NCBI GenBank assembly: GCA_014058105.1
Contig: JACGCM010002114.1
Span: 744,001-808,000 of the forward strand
Length of the DNA stretch: 64,000 nucleotides
DNA from: Kingdonia uniflora
Lineage: Eukaryota > Streptophyta > Magnoliopsida > Ranunculales > Circaeasteraceae
Reading direction: 5' to 3'
Part shown: piece by piece, positions 23,687 to 34,860 of the stretch
Position numbering within the stretch: the first letter of the stretch is position 1
Layout of the letters: every line of letters starts with the position of its first letter
Notes under the pieces: model-generated
Told to the model about the DNA's origin: nothing
The model's input: the letters and a program-made list of their open reading frames with translations, nothing else
The model's database searches: none
Program-made: the position numbers and the translations under genes

Positions 23687-24485
23687 AATTTGGAGACGCC
23701 CTCGTCGACTTTTTCTTCTGCTTCCACCTCTGTCTGTTCTCTTTCCTCTCTTGCTTGGACTCAGTCTTCCTTAGTCGGACCAGGAGGGGATGAGAATCTT
23801 GGTGCTCCCAGCTGGCTTCAGTATCTGGCAGATCCTTCCACTTCACTAGGTACTCATAAACTTCCTCTTTGGTGTCTGGATCAACATGGGTGACTCTGTG
23901 ATCAAGAACGCTCTCTGGAACTTCGCTAGAGCGTACTGGCTTGAGTGGAACATGAGGCCTGACGGTAGTTCTGCTGGGATCTTCTGTATCTTGGTGGTAA
24001 GGCTTTAGAGTACTGGCATGAAACACTGGATGGATGAAGCGAAGGTGGGAAGGTAATTGAAGCTTGTAGGAAACCTTCCCAACTTTACCAATGATTGGCA
24101 TTGGACCAATGTACTTGGATACTAGCCCTTGGTGTATTCTGTCACCTCGCTGCTTGAGGTGGGATCTCTTGATCAGCACAAGGTCCCCAACTTGAAAAGA
24201 ATCTAGTCGTCTCTTCTGGTCGGCCCACTTCTTCATTCTGGCTGACGCTTTCTCTAGAGAGGCCCGGGCAATATCCGTATTTCTCTGCCATTCTTTTGCA
24301 AACTGGTAGGCTCTCGGAACACTTGCCTTATAATCGGTGGTCACCGTGTGCGGCGTGAGGGGCTGCTGTCCTAACAGTATCTCGGAAGGACTCTTGTTGG
24401 TGGAGGAACTCTTCTGCAGATTAAAGCAAAACTGTGCTACATCCAAAAGTTCGGCCCAGTCCTTCTTGTTCACCCTGAAAAAGTG
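23685..24485 (-). pseudogene. Integrase C-terminus with chromodomain (element C)
   Basis: Continues the integrase frame after a TGA at 24486-24488. It has KKDWAELLDVAQFCFN, SPSEILLGQQP, the GPY/F-type module (VGDLVLIKRSHLKQ, YIGPMPIIGKVGKVSYKLQL, HPVFHASTLKPY) and, at about residues 205-235, a chromodomain-like segment with YEYLVKWKDLPDTEASWE. It ends in a Lys/Arg-rich tail and a stop next to the PPT. Chromodomains of this kind direct integration to particular chromatin. This part is intact apart from the upstream stop. Confidence 0.88.
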
Positions 24486-27400
24486 TCAGAGGTACTCTTC
24501 TAACATTGCATTGAAGCGTTCTGTCTGACCATCCGACTGTGGATGGTTACTGGTTGAGAAGTTGAGAGTGGATCCCAGTAATCTAAATACTTCCCTCCAA
24601 AACTTCCCAGTAAATCTCGGATCTCTATACTGACAATGTCCTTTGGCACGCCCCAATACTTTACAACATGCTTCACAAAGAGGCGCGCGGTTTTCTCTGC
24701 CGTACAAACAATTGGAGTCGGAATGAATGTTGCATACTTAGAGAACCGGTCGATGATCACGAGTATGGAACCATACCCTTTCGTCTTGGGTAACCCAGAG
24801 ATAAAGTCCATAGAGACGCTTTCCCAAGGTCTAGTCGGCACGGGAAGTGGTTCCAGCAATCCAAGTGGCAAATCCCGATCAACTTTGTCTTGCTGGCAAA
24901 TGTGACAAGTCCGCGTATAATCCATCACTTCATTCTGATCATTTGGCCAATAGTACCCCCTGTGTAGCAAGGATAGTGTTCTCCGCCAGCCCGGATGGCC
25001 TGCCCAAAGAGTATCATGGCACTCCTTGATTAGCTCCCGCCTTAATCCTGCGAACCGAGGAACATAAAGTCGTTGTCCCTTCGTGTATAAAAGACCATCT
25101 TCCACCCAGAACCGTCTTGTCTTCCCCTGTTTCACCAAGTTAATCATGGCCTGGGTCTGAGGATCCGCCGCTAATCCTTCGCGGATCCTATCATGGAGGG
25201 CACTGGTAACATAAGAGTGAGACTGTTCGGCAGCTGTAGAGGTGGCCGCAAGTTCAGCCTTACGGCTTAATGCATCCGGCACATTGTTCATCCTCCCTGG
25301 CTTGTGCTCGAGATCTAAATCAAACTCGGCTAGAAACTCTTGCCAACGGGCCTGCATCGAGGTCAACTTCTTCTGTGTAAGGAAATGGCTTGCCGCACGG
25401 TTATCGGTCTTCACCAAAACCTTCATTCCCAACAAATAGTGTCGCCATACTCGTAGGCAATGCACAATAGCAAGGAGTTCCTTCTGCTGGGATGAATACC
25501 TCCTCTCGGTATCGTTCAGCTTCCTGCTTTCGTATGCCACGGGATGTCCCTCTTGTAACAATACTCCACCGATAGCAAAATCAGACGCATCCGTATGTAC
25601 CTCAAACGGCTTGGTAATATCTGGCAAGGCTAAGACCGGATTGCTAATCACCGCATGCTTCAGATCGTCAAATGCTGCTTGACACTTCTCGGACCAAGAC
25701 CAAGAGAAGTCTTTCTTGAGAAGATCTGTAAGGGGTGCCGCGCGTTTCGAATACCCTTCAACGAACTTGCGGTAGTAGTTCACAAGGCCAAGAAAGGAAC
25801 GCACTTCTGTAACCTCCGTAGGAGCTCTCCACTCCTTAATAGCGCGGACCTTTTCCATATCCATCCGGATCTGTCCTCCGCCAATGACATGTCCAAGAAA
25901 CATAACTTGTTCCTGCGCGAACGAGCATTTCTCCAACTTGACATATAACTGGTTCAGTCGCAAGACTTGGAATACAAGGCGAAGATGTTCAAGGTGCTCT
26001 TCCATAGTGCGGCTGTATATGACAATATCATCCAGGTACACCACCACAAACTTGTCGATATATTTCCGGAAGAGCTCATTCATAAGAGTACAGAAAGTTG
26101 CAGGAGCATTGGTCAGGCCGAATGGCATGACAAGAAATTCATATGCCCCATACCGAGTGGAACAAGTCGTCTTTGGTTCATCTCCGGCAACGATCCTGAC
26201 CTGATAGTAACCCGATCTCAAATCAAGTTTAGAGAAGTACTTCGCAGACGTAAGCTGGTCAAATAAGTCGGCAATGAGCGGTATGGGATACTTGTTCTTC
26301 ACCGTTACCTTGTTCAGGGCTCGATAGTCGACACACAATCGCAAGCTTCCATCTTGTTTCTTCTGAAATAAGACCGGGGCACCGTATGGCGCCTTTGAGG
26401 GGCGAATAAAGCCCGATTCCAATAGTCCATCAAGCTGTCTCCGTAGCTCTGCTAGTTCAGGCGGACTCATTCTATATGGCCCTTTCGCAGGAGGCTTGGT
26501 TCCAGGGACTAACTCAATCTGATGATCGATAGGCCTTCGTGGAGGTAACACCTTTGGTAATTCTTTCGGCATCACATCCTTGAATTCTGTAAGTACCCGG
26601 GAGACTTCCGCCGGCAAGGCATCATGATTCTGATCATCTGGCTTTAACCTTAAGGTTGCAAGGTAAGTCAGCTCCCCTCGCCTCAGTCCCTTCTCCAACT
26701 GAAGAGCTGATAATAGTCTGCCCTCATCTTTCTGCGTGGACATCTGAATGATTGAGGGATTGTCACCAAAAATCCCTAAGGAGTTAACGAACGGCATCGG
26801 CACTGCCTTGTGGTAACGGAGAAAGTCCATTCCCAATATAATCTTAAAATCATCCAACGTCACAGCGAGAAGGTTAACCTTTCCACTCCACTGTCCCATC
26901 TTAACTGGAACCAACTTGGCAACACCATGTATCGGCATTGCGGCAGAGTTTACAGCCTTCATCCGGCTAGAATCTTTCACCAAACACAGTCCCAGACGAT
27001 TCGCCTCTTGAATGGCAATAAAGCTGTGGGTAGCACCGGTATCAACCATCGCCAAAGTACTCTGCCCATTAATACTAAGGTCCACATACATGAGTCCCTT
27101 CTTCGGCTTAACCTCTGGCAACTGAGTGGTCACGGCATTGAGCAAGTAAAGAGAACCCATATGAGTTTCACCACCATCATTTCCCTGAGTGGTGTCATCG
27201 GCTTGGCCCCCGTGCGATGCCATTAGCGCATTCAGGGCCGTCTTCTGAGGACACTGATAGGCTTTGTGATTCCCTCCACAAAGAAAACACTTCAAGTTCC
27301 CGGGACGTCCTTGAAACCTGGACGAAGAGGAAGCGCCGCCATTGTTACGCGGCCTGTGGTACTCCCTCCCAGAATTGGAACTCGAGGCACCACCTGCACT

Positions 27401-28416
27401 TGCTCCCCCACTTCTGTTCTGGCCATGACCTTGGTCTCCCCCACTTCTAGCTTGGTACCCTCCATTCTTTCCCTTATTGTAATTATTGGAGGATCCCGCT
27501 CTTTGTTGCGACTGGGAACTTGACTGAGACGGAGCCGGTCGACGCTCACCCAACATGGGGGTGTAGTCGTTGATACGCTCAGCGGAGGCCATTGCGGAAG
27601 TCAAATCTTGAACCCGTTGCCTCTGTAATTCATTTTGGATCCATGGCTTCAGACCTTCTAAGAAACAAAACAACTTATCCTTTTCAGACATGTCGCGGAT
27701 ATCTAACATCAAGGCTGAGAACCGCTTCACATACTCCCGGATGTTGCCTGTCTGCTTCAGTTGCCTCAAACTCCTCCGAGCAATGAACTCAATATTCTCG
27801 GGTAAGAACTGATTCTTCAGCTCTCTCTTCAAGTCATCCCACGTCCCAATAGTACAGTGACCGCTCTGGATCTCAGCATATTTGGTGCGCCACCATAGTT
27901 TAGCATCACCGGTGAGGTACATGGTTGCCATCGACACCTTTGAACCTTCGCTATCAGGCCTAACCACATTAAAGTACGCCTCCATATCAAAAAGGAAGTT
28001 CTCTACCTCCTTGGCGTCCCTCGCTCCCTCATACGCCTTGGGCTCGGGGACCTTGATCCTGGGCCGGTCTATACCGCCGCCCGAAGGTGCTGGATCTCCA
28101 TTTCCAACAACCTTTACTAGGAGATTTACTTTCGAGGAAAGTTCAGCCACCTGATCCAGAAGAGTAGCCATATTCCCTTCAACCACTCCCTCCAACGTAA
28201 CAAGACGTTCGCCCACATGGGCCTGATCGTCTGAGAAACCGTCCAATCGTTCCTCCAGAGTCGTCACTTGATCTATAATCCCACTTAGAGCTAGCATCTT
28301 ATCCTCTAACTGGTCCAACGCGTTCGGGTATTCAAGGGCCGGGGATTAATGGATGGTCCTCCCACCTGCTGGGCAAGGACCTGGGCGGGGTCAGTAGCAT
28401 TCGGACCCTCCGCCAT
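24486..28416 (-). pseudogene. Gag-Pol of element C (nearly complete)
   Basis: An open run of about 1270 codons from 28318. Gag core near residues 80-260 ([25 protein letters not shown]). Zinc knuckle [14 protein letters not shown] at about 342-355. Protease [12 protein letters not shown] near 424. RT with [20 protein letters not shown], the [12 protein letters not shown] block and [11 protein letters not shown] near 760. RNase [15 protein letters not shown] near 906. Integrase HHCC from about 1099 to 1143 and first Asp in [14 protein letters not shown] near 1169. Breaks: a one-base loss at about 24632 in the codon of the second catalytic Asp; a TGA at 24486-24488 where Arg is expected; and a better start ATG at 28416 that is one base out of frame. 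So it is dead despite its youth. Confidence 0.9.
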
Positions 28417-28428
28417 CGCAACTAGATC

Positions 28429-28440
28429 GCTCTGATACCA
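28429..28440 (-). promoter_or_regulatory. Primer binding site of element C
   Basis: Minus strand tggtatcagagc, two bases after the LTR end. Complementary to the 3' end of initiator Met tRNA, intact. Confidence 0.9.
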
Positions 28441-28442
28441 AC

Positions 28443-28859
28443 TGTCACGGACCAACTTAAACTCAAGCTTGGCACGTGCGGCACTCGAGACACCTGTCCC
28501 AAGTAAGCCTAATTACTCTTCACTATCAATTATTTAGCATCACTTAATCTTAACGCATCGCATAATCTTAACGCATCACAAACACTGAACAAAGGGTCTT
28601 TGAAGGCATCATTTCATTCAAATATCAACAACTATTACAAAGCACTATTACAAGCTTAAATTCCTTCTTGGGTGTAGAAGACTAGTCCTCTACATATATA
28701 TGAAAATGGAAAACAGCTAAGTTCTAAAAGGAAACATCAAAAGTGGAGACGAAGCGTACTCCCCCATTTTCCTAAGCTAACCTTTACAAAAATAAATGAA
28801 AATTTGTACAATGCTCTTTTACAACCTAAGGAACCTATATACAAAGTCTGGGCGTCACA
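28443..28859 (-). repeat. 5' LTR of element C
   Basis: 417 bp, plus-strand ends tgtcacggacc...gggcgtcaca; flanked on the right by the TSD gcagt (28860-28864). Would contain the element's promoter; I cannot place a clear TATA box. Confidence 0.95.
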
Positions 28860-28864
28860 GCAGT

Positions 28865-29639
28865 TGTTCTCAATTTTTTAAAAGAAATTTTTTTTTCTCG
28901 ATTTGGAACACCTAGGGCTATCATTAGCGATGGAGGGACACATTTTAACAACAAAAACTTTGCTGCCCTTGTCAAAAAGTATGGTGTAACCCATAAGGTG
29001 GCAACACCTTATCACCCGCAAACAAGTGGGCAAGTCGAAGTTTCAAATCGGGAGATCAAAAATATTCTCCAAAAGATGGTTAACCTAAATCGCAAAGATT
29101 GGTCTGTAAGATTAATTGATGCACTTTGGGCTTATCGTACTGCATATAAAACCCCGATTGGAATGTCTCCTTATCGACTCGTTTACGGCAAGGCATGCCA
29201 CCTTCCTGTAGAACTTGAGCATAAAGCTTATTGGGCAATAAAAACGCTTAACTTTGACACTTCAACGGCTGGGTCCCATCGAAAGCTACAACTCAATGAG
29301 TTGGATGAGCTTCGAAACGATGCATATGAATCCGCAAAGATATACAAAGAAAGAACTAAGACTTTCCATGATAAAAATATCTTGCGAAAGACTTTTAAAG
29401 TGGATCAAAAAGTTTTATTGTATTCTTCGCGTCTTCATTTGTTTCCTGGAAAACTTCAATCCCGTTGGACCGGGCCGTTCATTGTCAAAACTGTTTTCCC
29501 ACATGGAGCTATTAAAATTCTTGACCCTCGTACTGGTCACATTAATAAGGAAAATAGGCAGAGACTTAAACCATTTCACGAGTATTTTACGGGTTCGAGT
29601 GAGGATATGAATCTACGGGACCCATCATATGAAACATAG
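28865..29639 (+). pseudogene. Integrase, C-terminal part (element B)
   Basis: Resumes in frame after element C: second catalytic Asp in [14 protein letters not shown], catalytic Glu region [17 protein letters not shown], then [36 protein letters not shown] and the C-terminal domain [20 protein letters not shown] with [14 protein letters not shown]. It ends in TAG at 29637. No internal stop. The Asp-Asp-Glu set of B is intact, and only C's insertion and the upstream stops disable it. The ORF has no separate start; it is the end of pol. Confidence 0.88.
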
Positions 29640-31015
29640 GTATCTCTATTTCTACCTATAGTCTTATCTAGTTTGGGGGTACCTACCATCGTCTGGCTGA
29701 AGGCGTTAAACTTAGCGCTTGTGGGGAGGCAACCTTTATTATGTTCAGGTAATATTTTTAGATTATTTTTTATTATTTATTTTTGGCAACTTTGGGGACA
29801 CATGCTGATTCAGTTTGAGGGTGGGGGTAAATAAGATTTTCATAACTTTTTCCAATAAAAGTTAGTATCTAAGGCATTCTGGTATTGTAGACACATTTTT
29901 TTTTGTATACTCTGATCTTTGGACATTCTTAGAATCCTAGAGTTGCACTTGGGATAAAATTATAAGGTTATGGTTTATTTTAAACCGTAAATTGTTAGTG
30001 CGTTAAGAATTTTTAAAGTTTTTGGTACTACCATCCTATTAGATGTGTTTCAGAAGAAAATCACTCTTATAATTGCACTTCACGTAGTTATGTTATCAAG
30101 GTTTTGTTAAAACTAACTATCACCTTTTGATTAATCAACAGTTTGGGTTAGGAAGAATCTGTAATGAGGGAGACATTTATCTTGAAAAATTTCGCTTCTC
30201 ATAAATTCATACTAAGGGTTTGTATGTATTTTCGCAAGTTATTGGCTCCTTTCACGAAGCTGACATACTCGTAAAAAAAATAAAAATAAATAAAAATCAC
30301 AATTCAAGGCCCCTCGTAAGATTTAGAACTGAAAGAGGAAGAATTTTTATTAATCTCGAGGCAAGCCATGAATCAATGTGAAAGTAAGAGACCAAAAAAA
30401 GTAAAAATTGAGTCTCTATGATTATAGTTGAGAACTATGTGAATGAGGACAAGTTGCACGTATAAAAGAGCAAATGAAAACTCAAATGCAAAAGTCTTAC
30501 CATAAAAAACTTGTGTGGATATATATTTTCCCTGAAAGATCAATAAAAGAGAGCGAACAAACTAAGGTAGTTGTTGAACAAACTTCTAGATTTCTTTCGC
30601 CATACTCAAGATACGGCTAAGGTTATTTGAAAGGATTATCAAACTTCTTGATTCCATAAACTAAATTCACTACACAAAGGATGAAATTCTGAAATTTGAT
30701 CTAATCTGATTGTAGTATAATTGACTTGATAAATTCTAAACGTATCTGATGATTAACCCTCGTTTAAGTATTATATCTAGGAGATGAATTTAATCTATTC
30801 TCTGAGATACCAAATGATTATTAGTTGTTTATAATACCAGAACATCTATGATAGAATTTTGTGGGTATATTCACTAAAAACCCTCACGAGACACAACTCG
30901 TCCTATATGGGTAACCTATAAGTTGAAAGGCTTGTTGCATACGCTAAATGCAATCGTAAGAAACCACGAAAGAGTTTAGTTTTCTTTTCTTTTGCTAAGG
31001 GACTAGCAATATATC
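29640..31015 (+). other. 3' untranslated region of element B, no env-like ORF
   Basis: About 1.4 kb between pol and the PPT. Athila elements often carry an env-like ORF here; I find no open frame of useful length and no membrane-type stretch. AT-rich, with no other structure seen. Confidence 0.65.
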
Positions 31016-31029
31016 AGTTTGGGGGTATT
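31016..31029 (+). promoter_or_regulatory. Polypurine tract of element B
   Basis: agtttgggggtatt directly before the 3' LTR start tgatagg. This PPT form is typical of Athila/Tat elements. Confidence 0.8.
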
Positions 31030-31570
31030 TGATAGGCATGAAAAATGCCTATTTTTGTCATTCAATTTACATTATCTAGGAACTTATTTTATGTTTCACT
31101 GGGCCTAATTGAAGTATGTTTGACTATTGCAGGTAAAGAGACATTTGTAATCAATCCCTTCTTAAAGCCCAACTCTTACAAGCTAAAGAGCTGCTGGAGA
31201 TGATCAGTTGTCAAGAGCTGCTGGAGATGATCAGTTGTTAAGAGCTGTTAGAGATGACTTTGAACCAGAGAGCTGTTGGAGCTGCTAGAAGACTTAGTAG
31301 TCAAGCCTAGCTAAAATCTCTCCACAAAATTAGGAGTGGTTGAGGGAGATGAAGAATTTGAGTTAGGTTAAGAGGGAGAGTTGTAAAGAGAAAAAAATTG
31401 ATTTTATCTTCTGAGTTTTATCTTTTTTTTCTACAGTAGTTCTTATTTTTCTGTTTAATGAAAACCATTTTCAATCAATGAAAACCAGTTTTTATTTCAT
31501 GATTTTGATCTTTGTATCCTTGAGAACGAAACCCTCTATGTTTCAACACCCGGTTTGATACGGATTATCA
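31030..31570 (+). repeat. 3' LTR of element B
   Basis: Begins tgataggcatg and ends cggattatca, so the ends are inverted tgata/tatca. About a dozen point differences from 15760-16300. Confidence 0.93.
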
Positions 31571-33505
31571 GTTAGTAATGCAGATTGTAGACTTTGTTAT
31601 TATAGTATCATTAAAGGAGGCAAATCATGTTTTGGATATGGTTACTGTTGGATTGTATTGGTATACCTTTTTATAAACTAAAGGCACCTCTATTAAGTTG
31701 TAAATCACAAGTATATCCCACCCCTTTATAATTTTATATTAATGATTAATCAGAAGGAACATGACTTGGTACCATCATTAATATACAGGTCAGACCGTTA
31801 ATCAGTTGATAGAAGTACATGTTTAACGATTACTAGATTATAAATAAATGTCTACCGTGAGATGATATTAGTTTCAATCAAATGACTGTTATGTGCACCT
31901 TTTTAGGGGTTGTTTCGTAATAATAGTTATGTTGATATTATTATTCTATAAACTACTATAAGAGAAAATCATTGTACTATTAATACATCATGGTAAGTAA
32001 GGTGACATTCCATTTATATACATATTAAATTGACTGGTCACTTAACATTTTATGGCTTAACTTAGCAACGATTATAGGACTTTAAGTGATATAACCCTTA
32101 TTAAATTAAGGTAGAAAGATCATTAGTAGTCAGAGTATAAAATCAGCGACTAAGACCCCACTCCCATATATGTGAGGGTAAAAAGGTCATTGCGGATAAG
32201 ATCGCCAATCATATGATATAGTCTCATTGCTTATAGAGCAAGGACAGATAGGTCATTTTGATTGAGGGTCAGTCTCTTAAATCATTCATCCATAGGATAA
32301 CTTAGAGTCGTGTACACAGTAGGGCTATGATGTCAAGGTCCTTGGGTTCGATTCCCTAAATAAAAGATTTGGTGACTATTTATCAGTGTTCCGGGGTTAC
32401 AACCCCTAAAATTCTTCCCCAATTACATATCGGCTTTGATATTCTTTGTGAATACTTCTCGTGGGCATAGATCCCTAAAAGTGAAAATAAATCAGGCTTT
32501 AAACCTATAGGTTGAAACTTCTTTACCACATTGATCTGGTGATTTCCCCGCTAATTCCTGGCTCACTAAAAGGAATCCGCCAATCCCTGACTCGACAATA
32601 AGGGATACGCTTCTGTTAAGGAGTGAAGAGTGCGAGAGTGTGGTCCTACTGAATTAAAAGTGACCTTGTGTACATCGTTTATTAATTATCCCCCACACCT
32701 TCTTTTTTTCTTTTCATTTTTTTATCCTATTTTTGCTTTATTTATTTAGCAAAGCAATAGTACATGTGGAGGACATAAAGCCTGGCCACTAGTTTATTGC
32801 CTAATAGAAGTTGTTTCTATTTTATCTAAGAAGTAAGTTGCCTGAATTTGTCGTGGTAGCATAGACGCATTCCAAAAAAGTTGTGAGTGATGGGAGCTAC
32901 CAAGCTTTGATAGTCCATCAGCCATTCCATTTCCCCCACACCTAATAATACTTTATAACTACTTTATAATACCGGTTGGCACCGACGCTTAATAACAATA
33001 TTAATAATTGAACCTCATTTCCTCACAGCATTGCACCATTTATATATATTTATAGGATATTATATCACACTAGTACTTTTATATAATAGATCGGTCTATC
33101 ATGTTCAGTGACCGGTAATAATTATGCTTTCTGACGCCCTGTGCACTATATTTTTTCACAGGTTAGATTTTGCTTAATGAGGCTTGGTTGATCATTTTTG
33201 GGATTCTTTGGAGTTCTATTAGATCGCTGTGCTATCGTAGGGTATTTATGATATTTATTTCATATTTCATTGTCGTAGTCTTACTCTCATTTTTAGAGTT
33301 AGTTGAGAAATTTATTCACTTTATTCATTCCATTCTTTTTAATATAATTGAGTTAGTTTCCGCTGCGTTTCTTTGGTAAGTAGATGTAGTAATTTCTTTA
33401 AAAATATAATACATCTGTGGGGTTTCATCCGTAGGATGCCCTATTTGTTATGCTTTAGAATTTTCTTTATGATTTTTATCAGAAATTAGATTTTGGGGCG
33501 TGACA
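31571..33505 (+). repeat. 5' LTR of element A, second segment
   Basis: Resumes with the 102-bp duplicated segment and then follows 38850-40453 of the 3' LTR to the end ttttggggcgtgaca. It contains a 231-bp insertion (32701-32931) absent from the 3' LTR. The frame at 33170-33379 is chance. Confidence 0.9.
32701..32931 (-). mobile_element. SINE-like non-LTR insertion in LTR of element A
   Basis: Absent from the 3' LTR (39866-39880) and from the solo LTR at 6198-8536. Flanked by direct repeats tcccccacacct at 32689-32700 and 32932-32943 (12 bp). The left end is T-rich (tctttttttcttttc), which is an A-rich 3' tail in minus orientation. Size, tail and TSD length suit a SINE or other L1-mobilised sequence. 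I do not find convincing pol III A/B boxes, so a processed transcript fragment is also possible. Confidence 0.65.
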
Positions 33506-33509
33506 AACT

Positions 33510-33521
33510 TGGTATCAGAGC
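33510..33521 (+). promoter_or_regulatory. Primer binding site of element A
   Basis: tggtatcagagc, four bases after the LTR end; initiator Met tRNA type, intact. Confidence 0.9.
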
Positions 33522-33579
33522 GCTAGGCTAAATCCTTAAGCAGTTTAGATATTAGAGTAGGACTCGTTCGTTGCTGCTA

Positions 33580-34860
33580 ACCATATTGTTGTAGGTCGCG
33601 GTACTCCTCGTCGCGGTGCTCGGGTTCCAGTTCCTCATGTGCCTGCTGCAACGCGTGGTTTGCAAACTAATGTCCTTCAGAGACGCGGTTTTGTCGTGGT
33701 ATGGGACATGGTGCATTATCGGTAGATGAGAATGTCGCTGAGACTTTGGTTCACGTGGGACAAGATTTCGTTCGAAAGGTTACTCAAGAGGAGATTATTT
33801 TGCCACCTGTTCCATCTGTGGTTCCTCTAGGTAATTTTCAACAATTATTCTAGATGTTCATGTAGCAGCAGAATGTAAATCAGGGGGTTGGTAACAAATG
33901 GCAGAAGGAGATGTGATGGTACAAGTTGGTCACTTTTGTGGGTCTTCCTGATCTGAAGATTGTTGAGGATTAGATGAAGCCGGTCAAGAAAATTTTTAAG
34001 AACATGGGATGTCCTGATGAAGAGAAGGTGGAGTGTACTACTTTTTACATGAAGAACGAGGCCTGGAACTGGTGAGAGATGACTGAGAGGAATCACGGGT
34101 TGACACCACTGATGGCTTGGGGAGAGTTCAAGGTCAAGTTCTTTGAGCAGTACTTTCCACAGAGCTTCAAACATCAGATGACAATTGAGTTCTACCAGCT
34201 GACTTAGGAGAAGATGACCGTATCACAGTATAAAGTATCTTTTACAGAGTTGTCTCGTTATGCTCTAACAGTTGTAGCTGATGAGGAGTCCAAGGTTGCA
34301 AATTTCATGGAGGGTCTTCTTCCGCCTATTCGAACTAGATGTAGAGGTTTTCTTGGGTAGACTTATGCGTTGTTGGATTCATGAGCTCAGGAGTTTGAGC
34401 AAGACTATCAGAGTAATATTAAGTTGAAGGAGTATAGGTAGACATATAAGAAGAAGGAAGAGGGTAATTCGTCTGCTAGACAGGGTCACCAGGATGCTCA
34501 GGGGCAGAACAGGAAGCGTCAGAGGGATGATAGATCTATGGATATGAGGGCAGTTGTTCCAGCTCAGGGGTCTCGTATTCTAGGTCCTTATTTCTCTGGC
34601 GGGGAGCATGGCCATCTAGCTAGGTGTTGTCCTTGTAGGGAGGGGCAGCAGTTTCAACAACGATCTCATGAGCAGGGTCAGGGACATCATCCGTAGGGTC
34701 AGTTTCAGCGTTATCAGGGTCAAACTCCGTGTCAGCAGGGTCAGAGTCAGGCTCAGCATCAGCAGAGACAGACTCAGCAGCATCGAGGTTAGGCACAAGC
34801 TCAGGGTAGAGTGTTTACAGTCCAACGTGATCAGAGTGGAGACAAAGCGGTGATGGAAGG
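33580..34860 (+). pseudogene. Gag of element A, heavily mutated
   Basis: Starts with the Arg/Pro-rich region (RGTPRRGARVPVPHV). The capsid part is recognisable around 33920-34380 (MKPVKKIFKNMGCPD, VKFFEQYFPQSFKHQ, VANFMEGLLPPIRTR). At least eight TAG/TGA codons occur where the family has Gln, Trp or Arg. The zinc knuckle near 34585-34632 has lost both N-terminal Cys (YFSGGEHGHLARCC). A Gln-rich tract (34640-34800) follows. Confidence 0.8.

Larger units (their letters stand above)
23257..28859 (-). mobile_element. Young chromovirus-type Ty3/gypsy element C (Galadriel/Reina-like)
   Basis: Length 5603 bp, with TSD gcagt at 23252-23256 and 28860-28864. LTRs 23257-23673 and 28443-28859 are both 417 bp with three visible differences, all transitions. 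Minus-strand order: PBS, gag-pol, a C-terminal chromodomain, PPT. The small size and the Gag zinc knuckle plus chromodomain suggest a Galadriel-like clade; this is not tested. Removing C and one TSD restores the open frame of B's integrase. Confidence 0.95.
15757..31570 (+). mobile_element. Athila-like Ty3/gypsy element B
   Basis: LTRs 15760-16300 and 31030-31570 (541 bp each), PBS tggcgccgctgccgggga, gag-pro-RT-RH-INT in the plus strand, and PPT agtttgggggtatt. Without element C it is about 10.2 kb. The protease/RT style (DLGTAVNLIP, FMDDFSLFG) is Athila-like; no env-like ORF remains. About a dozen LTR differences in 541 bp suggest a moderately recent insertion. Its left end is abnormal: the first bases of the 5' LTR are replaced by a T run. 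Confidence 0.9.

Noticed and set aside
23618..28154. Many plus-strand ORFs across element C
   Set aside because: They are antisense shadows of the minus-strand gag-pol; codon and motif evidence supports only the minus strand.
28443..28859. Repeat at 23257-23673 and 28443-28859 as a segmental duplication or assembly error
   Set aside because: Exact LTR positions with PBS, PPT and matching TSDs explain the repeat.
29640..31015. Possible env-like gene of the Athila-like element
   Set aside because: No open frame of useful length, signal peptide or membrane stretch in the post-pol region.
33170..33379. Hydrophobic plus-strand ORF
   Set aside because: Located in the U5/R end of A's LTR; the homologous part of the 3' LTR lacks the frame.
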